Below are positions 55,155-61,531 of a DNA stretch of 64,000 bases, piece after piece. The notes beneath the pieces are model-generated. The model was not told where the DNA came from and made no database searches. It saw only the letters and a list, made by a program, of their open reading frames with translations. The stretch is from Neorhodopirellula pilleata (GTDB lineage: Bacteria > Planctomycetota > Planctomycetia > Pirellulales > Pirellulaceae). The stretch spans positions 124,001 through 188,000 of the forward strand of contig NZ_SJPM01000002.1 in NCBI RefSeq assembly GCF_007859915.1, in the 5' to 3' direction. How positions within the stretch are numbered: position 1 is the stretch's first letter; the number at the start of each line of letters is the position of its first letter. A program made the translations under genes and the position numbers.

Positions 55155-56057
55155 TCAGATTCCTCCCGACGCAGCAATGTCGGCCGGGTCATGATCGCCC
55201 GAGATTTCTTGCGATAGATCGGGTCGCGTCGCGAGCAATTCAACCAACTCGGTCAACAGGAAGTCGCGGTCACGACCGGACAAGCCGATCGCGAGTTGAG
55301 CGATGAGGACGCCGTACTGGAAACCGATGTTGAATCGCTTGCCTCGAACTTGAAAGGCAAGGTACTTCCCACGTTGAGGCAATTGATTGGCCGCGTCGGA
55401 CAGCGACGGTCGTTCCAAACTTGGGTCTCGCATCGTGTCGTGCATGCATGCCCACATGACCGGCGTCATCACGTGCATGCCGAAGTAACCCAGGTAATAG
55501 CCACTGCGAAGGCCCGGCGTGATCAGTTCTTGTTCGGCCAGTGTGGGCGTCGGTTTCTCGACGACGGTTCGAATTTCGTACAAGCCGTCATGTCGCGGAA
55601 CGCTGGTGCCGCCGACGATCCCGAAATAAGGCAAGCGATGTTCGCGAGTCGATTGGACGGCCGAAACAGGACACTCATGTTGCTTCGCAACGGCCACCAA
55701 TTGCGAGGCACAACTCGTCGACGCGGCGGACAAATACAAATGGTCCCCGACGAGATGCAGGAATGCGTCGTCGCCGCAGAACGACTCCGCCTTGAGCAAC
55801 GCGTCGGCGTAACCGAGCGGTCGTTCTTGGTGCAGAAATCGGATCGCCCCGATCGAACTGCCCGCCGCGGCCCGATAGTTGGCTTCGTCGCCCGGTTGGA
55901 TCACCACGCCGATCTCTTCGATCCCCGCCGATAAGGTCTCCTCGACGATCAATTGCAGAGCAGTCTTTTCCTCGCCGTTGCGGTCGACGAGTCGTTGCAG
56001 CGGCAGCGTGTTCTGGTTCGGGGCGGCGGCCGTGATGACGGCTTTGAGAACTTGCAT
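55155..56057 (-). CDS. GalU-like nucleotidyltransferase with degenerate active-site loop
   Basis: The 300-residue protein starts at ATG 56057 (MQVLKAVITAAAPNQNTLPL). The fold and length fit UTP-glucose-1-phosphate uridylyltransferase: LQLIVEETLSAGIEEIGVVIQPG, ERPLGYADALLKA, VGDHLYLS, VVEKPTP and GYYLGYFGMHVMTP. The normal G-x-G-T-R loop is replaced by AAAPNQNTLP, so catalysis is doubtful and a regulatory role is possible. It ends two bases before the fused kinase gene and is co-transcribed with it. Confidence 0.75.
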   Translation of the reverse strand: MQVLKAVITAAAPNQNTLPLQRLVDRNGEEKTALQLIVEETLSAGIEEIGVVIQPGDEANYRAAAGSSIGAIRFLHQERPLGYADALLKAESFCGDDAFLHLVGDHLYLSAASTSCASQLVAVAKQHECPVSAVQSTREHRLPYFGIVGGTSVPRHDGLYEIRTVVEKPTPTLAEQELITPGLRSGYYLGYFGMHVMTPVMWACMHDTMRDPSLERPSLSDAANQLPQRGKYLAFQVRGKRFNIGFQYGVLIAQLAIGLSGRDRDFLLTELVELLATRPDLSQEISGDHDPADIAASGGI

Positions 56058-56240
56058 GAATCTGGTCAGCGGTTGCGAATGAGCTGGAAAACAAAACCCC
56101 CGCGATCGTTCCGGCTGCGGGGGTTTCAGAATAGTCCAGCAATGGAAACTGACCAACGACCGGCGACCCAGAATGCCGGAAGTGCCGTTTTTGACGATCA
56201 CACGGGCTCAGCAAGCCGACCTGGCGATTACGAAGGTTTG

Positions 56241-56753
56241 ATGAAGCCCACCACCACGTCCGACTTTTTGCTAATCTGTGATCTCCATCAACCTTCAATC
56301 AGTCGGGCGGAAACCGGTTTGAAATTCAGCGAAATTGAATGGTGCACACCGCAGTACCAAGCCTCTCTCGAGTTGCGGCATCGCGTCTTGCGTGAACCGT
56401 TGGGGCTGAAATTGACCCCCGAAGAACTCGACGGCGAATTCGGCCAGCGACATTTTGCGATGTTCGATGACGACGACGCGATCCTCGCCATCGTGGTCGC
56501 CCGGCCCAAAGACTCCCGGCGCGTTCAATTGCGACAAATGGCGGTTCAACCGGAATCGCAAGGTAAAGGAATCGGGGCCCGTTTACTCCAACAGTGCGAA
56601 GCCGATCTGGCAAGCCACGGGTTCGCCGAAGTGGAACTCGAAGCCCGGGCGACGGCCGTGGCGTTCTATCAAAAACAAGGTTACGAACCGGTCGGCGAGC
56701 CGTTCGAGAGAATTTCTCTACCACATCAATTGATGACCAAAGTCATTTCGTAA
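56241..56753 (+). CDS. GNAT-family N-acetyltransferase
   Basis: The 170-residue protein starts at ATG 56241. The acetyl-CoA loop is RQMAVQPESQGKGIGARLLQQ (Q-x-x-G-x-G/A), followed by VELEARATAVAFYQKQGYEPVGEPF. The N-terminal part (LELRHRVLREPLGL) is like the ElaA/YjcF group. The substrate is unknown. Its last 11 bases overlap the 3' end of rtcR on the opposite strand. Confidence 0.85.
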   Translation: MKPTTTSDFLLICDLHQPSISRAETGLKFSEIEWCTPQYQASLELRHRVLREPLGLKLTPEELDGEFGQRHFAMFDDDDAILAIVVARPKDSRRVQLRQMAVQPESQGKGIGARLLQQCEADLASHGFAEVELEARATAVAFYQKQGYEPVGEPFERISLPHQLMTKVIS

Positions 56754-58380
56754 CGTTCACATCGTCCCAACTTAAACCGAACCGACCCAGGTATTTTCGC
56801 AACCGGTCGGCGTCGTTCGGCTTGGCTTTCGCTTGTCGCGATTGAGCAAACAGGAGCCGACCGGCTTCGGACATTGTTCGGCTTCGCCGGCACACTCGGA
56901 TCACCTCGACAAGCTGAACTTGATCGAACCGATCGAGCGATGCGGCGCGTTCGGTGCCGAGGACGTTTGCGAGATCGTTCTCGGTTGAGTCGTCGTCGGC
57001 GTCCGTCGCCAAACCTTGCCACGAATCACGCAATCGTCCGATCTCTTCGCCCACGACCGCCAACGTGATTCGTCCGCCGTCGGCCAAGGTTCCCATGCGG
57101 ATCACGGCGGCATTGAGATCGCGAAAATTGGCTTTCCATGGCGTCGAATCGGCCATCGCAAAATCTAAAAACGCCGACCGAGCTTCGCGACTAATCGTGA
57201 CTTGGTGGCCGCTTTGCCGGCTCCATTGCTGAAGTTCAAAATCCAAATTCGGATCGATGTCCGAACGCCGCTCGGCAAGGCCGGGCAAGCGGAACGACCA
57301 CAGGTTGATGCGGGCCAGCAGGTCTTCGCGGAATCGACCCGCTTGGACTTCCGCGACCAAATCACGATTCGATCCGGCGATCAATTGAAAATCGCTCCGA
57401 ACGCCAACATCCGAACCGACCGGAGTGAAGTGCTTGTCTTCGATCGCACGCAATAACATGGCCTGTTCGTCGAGTCCAAGCTCGCCAATCTCGTCGAGAA
57501 ACAACATGCCCGAGTCGGCAGATTTCAGCAGGCCTTTGCGTACTCCCACCGCACCGGTGAACGCTCCTTTGGTGTGGCCGAACAGTGTCGACATCGCTTG
57601 CTCGCCGCGGATCGTCGCGCAGTTAACCTCCACCAACGGACCGACGATTTGACGGCGGTTGTGTTTCAATTCGTAAACACGTTTGGCAAGTTGGGTCTTG
57701 CCCGCCCCCGTCGGTCCGGTCAACAAAATCGGGGCCGTGGTGGATAGCGTGACCCTTTCAATGCGATCGATCAATCGGTTGAAGTCGGCGTCCTTCGTCG
57801 CGATGCCGCGTTTGAGGATCGAGCGGGCTTCGTCTTGTTCTTGATGAAAACGCTTCGCCAATTCGTCGTAACGTGCCAAGTCCAAATCGATGATTTGATA
57901 CGTTCCCTGAACCGCTGCGGCTTCCATCGGCAACGATCGACCACGGCCCGCCGGCGGCGAAGTTTGGATCAACCGCCCAGGCAAATAACGCGATTCGGTC
58001 AACAAGAACAAGCAAATTTGCGCGACGTGCGTGCCGGTCGTGATGTGGATCAAATAGTCTTCCGAGTCGGTGTCGAACGTGTAGTCGCGGGTGAACTGGT
58101 GCAGCGAAGTATAAACCTCTTGAAAATCCCAAGGATCCTGCAATTCGATCCAATGAATCCGAATGTCCGTCTCCGGTGAAACGGTTTGAATATCCACAAC
58201 AACCTGATCGGCAAGTTTGGTGTAGCGACGATCCACCAAGAGTTCAAATCGATCGACGACCAGATCGTCTTGTTGGCAGATCGCCACCGACGGACGCCAA
58301 GCCGCCCATCGATCCCGAGCCCGCCGAGGCTGGTCCAATTGAACGCCCAACAATCCGATCACAACACAACGTTTTGACAT
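56743..58380 (-). CDS. rtcR: RtcR, sigma-54-dependent activator of the RNA repair operon
   Basis: The 545-residue protein has an N-terminal CARF-like sensor (about residues 1-180; ITTGTHVAQICLFLLTESRYLPGRLIQTSPP) and a AAA+ sigma-54 activator domain: Walker A TGPTGAGKT, the sigma-54 contact loop GHTKGAFTGA, Walker B GMLFLDEIGEL. The C-terminus holds a short HTH (MSEAGRLLFAQSR). In E. coli RtcR senses tRNA fragments or cyclic-phosphate RNA and activates rtcBA from a sigma-54 promoter. Here it diverges from rtcBA with that promoter in between. Confidence 0.92.
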   Translation of the reverse strand: MSKRCVVIGLLGVQLDQPRRARDRWAAWRPSVAICQQDDLVVDRFELLVDRRYTKLADQVVVDIQTVSPETDIRIHWIELQDPWDFQEVYTSLHQFTRDYTFDTDSEDYLIHITTGTHVAQICLFLLTESRYLPGRLIQTSPPAGRGRSLPMEAAAVQGTYQIIDLDLARYDELAKRFHQEQDEARSILKRGIATKDADFNRLIDRIERVTLSTTAPILLTGPTGAGKTQLAKRVYELKHNRRQIVGPLVEVNCATIRGEQAMSTLFGHTKGAFTGAVGVRKGLLKSADSGMLFLDEIGELGLDEQAMLLRAIEDKHFTPVGSDVGVRSDFQLIAGSNRDLVAEVQAGRFREDLLARINLWSFRLPGLAERRSDIDPNLDFELQQWSRQSGHQVTISREARSAFLDFAMADSTPWKANFRDLNAAVIRMGTLADGGRITLAVVGEEIGRLRDSWQGLATDADDDSTENDLANVLGTERAASLDRFDQVQLVEVIRVCRRSRTMSEAGRLLFAQSRQAKAKPNDADRLRKYLGRFGLSWDDVNVTK

Positions 58381-58382
58381 TA

Positions 58383-58443
58383 TTGGCGGTTGGCTATTGG
58401 CTATTGGCTATTGGCTATTGGCTATTGGCGGTTGGCAAAAAGC
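58383..58443. repeat. Heptanucleotide tract (TTGGCTA)
   Basis: TTGGCGG, five TTGGCTA units, TTGGCGG and TTGGCAA follow one another right upstream of the rtcR start codon. The same type in reverse (CCAACNN) occurs near 11868. A 12-base repeat (CTTAAACTTCAA) follows at about 58455-58480. Confidence 0.85.
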
Positions 58444-58500
58444 AGTTGGCTAAACTTCAACTTAAACTTCAACTTAAACCTAAACTCGCTTTCATCCTAC

Positions 58501-58686
58501 GTAGGCTGGGTCGCAGCGATAGCGGAGACCCGGCAGGCTGTTAGCTGTTCAAGACCGGACCGATCAGTCAGACCAGTCCAATCCAATCCGACCGATCTCT
58601 TCACTCTTCACTCTTCACTCTTCACTCTTCACTCTTCACTCTTCACTGCCGGGTGTTCGTCGCAAAGCCTCCTCCACCCAGCCTAC
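58501..58686. repeat. Dispersed element with GTAGGCTGGGT / ACCCAGCCTAC ends (second copy)
   Basis: This 186-bp element has the same ends as 43868-44024. Its interior is different and contains seven CTTCACT heptamers (58596-58648), so a heptamer tract has expanded inside or inserted into the element. Confidence 0.85.
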
Positions 58687-58763
58687 TTTAAAACGATACC
58701 CGGGGATAGATAACTATACCATGAGATAAGTCGTCGCTGGCGTCGGAAACTATCTAGGAATTC

Positions 58764-58793
58764 GTAAGTTATTCGTGAGCATTCACTTACGGC
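58764..58793. promoter_or_regulatory. Possible RtcR upstream activating site
   Basis: GTAAG...GTGAGCATTCAC...CTTAC is an imperfect palindrome centred about 35 bases upstream of the sigma-54 promoter. The HTH of RtcR could bind it. The distance is short for a bacterial enhancer, so this is tentative. Confidence 0.3.
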
Positions 58794-58805
58794 GATCTTT
58801 CCCAG

Positions 58806-58825
58806 TTCGGCACACCTCGTGCATT
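58806..58825 (+). promoter_or_regulatory. Sigma-54 (RpoN) promoter of rtcBA
   Basis: TTCGGCACACCTCGTGCATT has the -24 GG at 58809-58810 and the -12 GC at 58821-58822, with exactly 10 bases between, and conserves GGCAC and TGCA of the consensus. Its position, 47 bases before the rtcB start and next to a gene for the sigma-54 activator RtcR, makes it convincing. Confidence 0.8.
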
Positions 58826-58872
58826 CCCCTGGCCAAAACAACGATACCATTTCTCTTTTTCGTGAGCCCCCC

Positions 58873-60405
58873 ATGTCGCCGACGACCATGAACCGATCCC
58901 ACGCTGAATCTCGCACCTCTTACACCGGTCCCGGCATGATCGCGACCGGCGAGGCGACCGCACTGCTGCCGACCGAAACGACGCCGCCGATCCGGGTGTT
59001 CGGGACCGAGTCGATTCGCGATACGTTCGACGACCTGTGCTTGCAGCAAGCCGTCAACTCGCGACTCGCCCCCGGCGTGACCGATCTCGTTTTGAATCCT
59101 GATGCGCATTGCGGTTACGGAGCCCCGGTGGGCTGCGTGATGGTTTCGCCGACGCATATTTACCCGGGCCCCGTCGGCGTGGACATCAAATGTTCGATGA
59201 GTCTGTTGCAATTGGACCTGCCCACCGAAGCGGTCGACGATCGCAAGGTCCGCCGCGCGCTCATCTCGGCGATCTGCCAACGAACGCCGACCGGGGCGGG
59301 CAAAGGGCAACGCAGCGTCACGAAAGCCCGACACGTCAACCGCTCCCTCGGGAAACAACTCGTCGTCGAAGGTGCCAGCGCCGACGTCTGCCGCGCGTTG
59401 GGGATTCCAACCGGTTGGGCGATGCGATGCGAAGACTCGTTTCACCTCGGACATGACGATACCGCCGGCGCACTCGAGTCGCGACTGGAAACGTTGCTTC
59501 AACGACGAGACATGAGCAACTTCAGCGACAAGATGCAACAGCTCGGCTCGTACGGAGGAGGGAACCACTTCGGCGAATGCGAAGTCGTCGAACTGGCTGA
59601 TGACGACCAAGCACGCCGGTGCGGTGACGCGTTCGGTTTGCAAGACGGGAAAGTCGCTTTCCTGTCACACTGCGGATCGCGCGGTTTTGGTCACAATCTT
59701 GCCTCGGGGCAATTCAGCACCCTGCAATCCAAGTTCGATCGATGGGGAATCCCGCTGCCCGCCGGTGACCGACAACTCGTCTACGCGCCGTTGGGGACCG
59801 ACGAAGCGAACGACTACCTCGACGACATGGCGCTCGGAGCGAACTTCGCGACCGTGAACCATTTGCTCATCAATGCTCTCGTATTGGAAGCGTTCCAAGA
59901 AGTGATTCCGGGAACGAAAGGAAACCTCGTGTACTTCATCAGTCACAACATCGCGCGAAAGGAAATCGTGGACAATCGACCCGCTTGGGTTCATCGCAAA
60001 GGCGCGACGCGGGCGATGCCGGCGGGCCATCATTCGCTCGCCGAAACCCCGTTCGCGAAGACCGGGCATCCGATTTTGTTGCCGGGTAACCCGCGTGATG
60101 GATCGGCGGTGATGGTGGCGCAGCCCGGTGCGGCGGCGTCGTGCTACAGCGTCAACCACGGTGCCGGCCGGGTCCTCGGTCGGCGTCACGCCAAGCGGGT
60201 GTTGGATCAAGCGACGATCGACAGCGAGTTCGAATCCAACGATATCCTCAGCAATTGTCGTCAATACCCGATCGACGAAGCACCGGCGGCGTACAAGGAT
60301 TTCAACGAAGTCCTGCGGTCGGTCAAGTCGGCGGGTTTGGCCAGTGAAGTGGCTCGTTTGAAGGCTCGCTTTGTCATCAAGGACGCCAGTAAGGCGGACG
60401 ATTAA
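58873..60405 (+). CDS. rtcB: RtcB-type RNA ligase
   Basis: The 510-residue enzyme joins 2',3'-cyclic phosphate (or 3'-phosphate) RNA ends to 5'-OH ends using GTP. Metal and GMP-binding motifs: NPDAHCGYGAPVGC (the usual D-x-H-x-GYG), GVDIKCSM, GSYGGGNHFGEC, SHCGSRGFGH, FISHNIARKE and VNHGAGR, whose His is the guanylylation site. ATG 58873 is chosen because the longer frame would begin inside the sigma-54 promoter. The C-terminus overlaps rtcA by one base (TAATG). Confidence 0.93.
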   Translation: MSPTTMNRSHAESRTSYTGPGMIATGEATALLPTETTPPIRVFGTESIRDTFDDLCLQQAVNSRLAPGVTDLVLNPDAHCGYGAPVGCVMVSPTHIYPGPVGVDIKCSMSLLQLDLPTEAVDDRKVRRALISAICQRTPTGAGKGQRSVTKARHVNRSLGKQLVVEGASADVCRALGIPTGWAMRCEDSFHLGHDDTAGALESRLETLLQRRDMSNFSDKMQQLGSYGGGNHFGECEVVELADDDQARRCGDAFGLQDGKVAFLSHCGSRGFGHNLASGQFSTLQSKFDRWGIPLPAGDRQLVYAPLGTDEANDYLDDMALGANFATVNHLLINALVLEAFQEVIPGTKGNLVYFISHNIARKEIVDNRPAWVHRKGATRAMPAGHHSLAETPFAKTGHPILLPGNPRDGSAVMVAQPGAAASCYSVNHGAGRVLGRRHAKRVLDQATIDSEFESNDILSNCRQYPIDEAPAAYKDFNEVLRSVKSAGLASEVARLKARFVIKDASKADD

Positions 60406-61439
60406 TGATTGAAATCAACGGAAGCGAGGGCGAGGGTGGCGGGCAAATCGTTCGCTCTTCGCTCGCCCTCGCCGCGGTCACCGGCCAAGAAATTCGCTTG
60501 ACGAACATCCGTGGGGGCCGCAGCAAGCCGGGCTTGCTGCGGCAACACCTCGCCGGCGTTCGGGCGATCACCCAAATTTGCCAAGGCGAAACGACCGGCG
60601 ACGAACTCGGTTCGAACGAACTGACGATGCGTCCGGGCTCGCTCGTCGGTGGTGATTTCCGCTTCGACGTCGGTTCGGCCGGCAGCGCGGTGTTGGTCGC
60701 CCAAACGATCCTGCCGGCGCTGATGATGGCGGAACGTCCCTCGACGGTCACGATCGGCGGCGGCACGCACGCGGCGTGGGCACCGCCCTTGGATTTCTTC
60801 AAGCGATGCTATCTCCCGCTGCTCGAGCAAATGGGCGCGAAGGCTTCCGTACAACTCGACGCTTACGGATTCTATCCGGCCGGCGGCGGACGGATCGTGA
60901 TGCACGTCGAACCGACACCGGTCCTGAGCGGCTTGAGACTGGTTCACCGCACCGGAGAAATGCGGGGACGGGTGATCGCGTTGGTGGCCAAAGTCCCGCT
61001 ATCGGTCGGCGAGCGGGAGTGCGACGTGATCGCTCGAAAAATGGGTTGGGACGGTTCGGCGTGCCAAGTCATCGACGCGCAACCATCCGGTGGACCTGGG
61101 AACGTCGTGATGATCGAACTCGGATTTGATTCGTTCACCGAACTGTTCATCGGGTTCGGGAAAGTCGGCGTGAAAGCCGAACACGTCGCCCGCACGACGC
61201 TTCGACAGGCACGCCAGTACCTCACCGGCGAAGCCCCCGTCGGAGAATACCTCGCCGATCAACTGCTGTTGCCGATGGGCCTAGCCGCCCGGTCCGGGCA
61301 TGCGAGCGAATTCGTGACCGGGCCGTTGTCGTTGCACAGCCAAACCCACATCACCGTTCTGCAACGTTTTCTGGATCTGGACATTCAAACATTCGAGAAA
61401 GAAAACGGCTCGGTCCGCGTCGCCATTTCGCCGGCTTGA
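60405..61439 (+). CDS. rtcA: RNA 3'-terminal phosphate cyclase
   Basis: The 344-residue enzyme converts RNA 3'-phosphates to 2',3'-cyclic phosphates with ATP. Motifs: GSEGEGGGQIVRSSLALAA, RSKPGLLRQHLAGV, GSAGSAVLVAQTILPAL and GEYLADQLLLPMGLA. The His of PLSLHSQTHITVLQRFL is the expected adenylylated residue. It is translationally coupled to rtcB and shares its sigma-54 promoter, forming a complete end-healing and sealing module. Confidence 0.95.
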   Translation: MIEINGSEGEGGGQIVRSSLALAAVTGQEIRLTNIRGGRSKPGLLRQHLAGVRAITQICQGETTGDELGSNELTMRPGSLVGGDFRFDVGSAGSAVLVAQTILPALMMAERPSTVTIGGGTHAAWAPPLDFFKRCYLPLLEQMGAKASVQLDAYGFYPAGGGRIVMHVEPTPVLSGLRLVHRTGEMRGRVIALVAKVPLSVGERECDVIARKMGWDGSACQVIDAQPSGGPGNVVMIELGFDSFTELFIGFGKVGVKAEHVARTTLRQARQYLTGEAPVGEYLADQLLLPMGLAARSGHASEFVTGPLSLHSQTHITVLQRFLDLDIQTFEKENGSVRVAISPA

Positions 61440-61531
61440 TCGGTGAAGTGCCCGTTAATCAATTGCGACTTGTGTGTCAGAGGGCAACTCGACGGCGCAA
61501 TGCGAAGGATTGATCGACGGGTTTCAAACTC

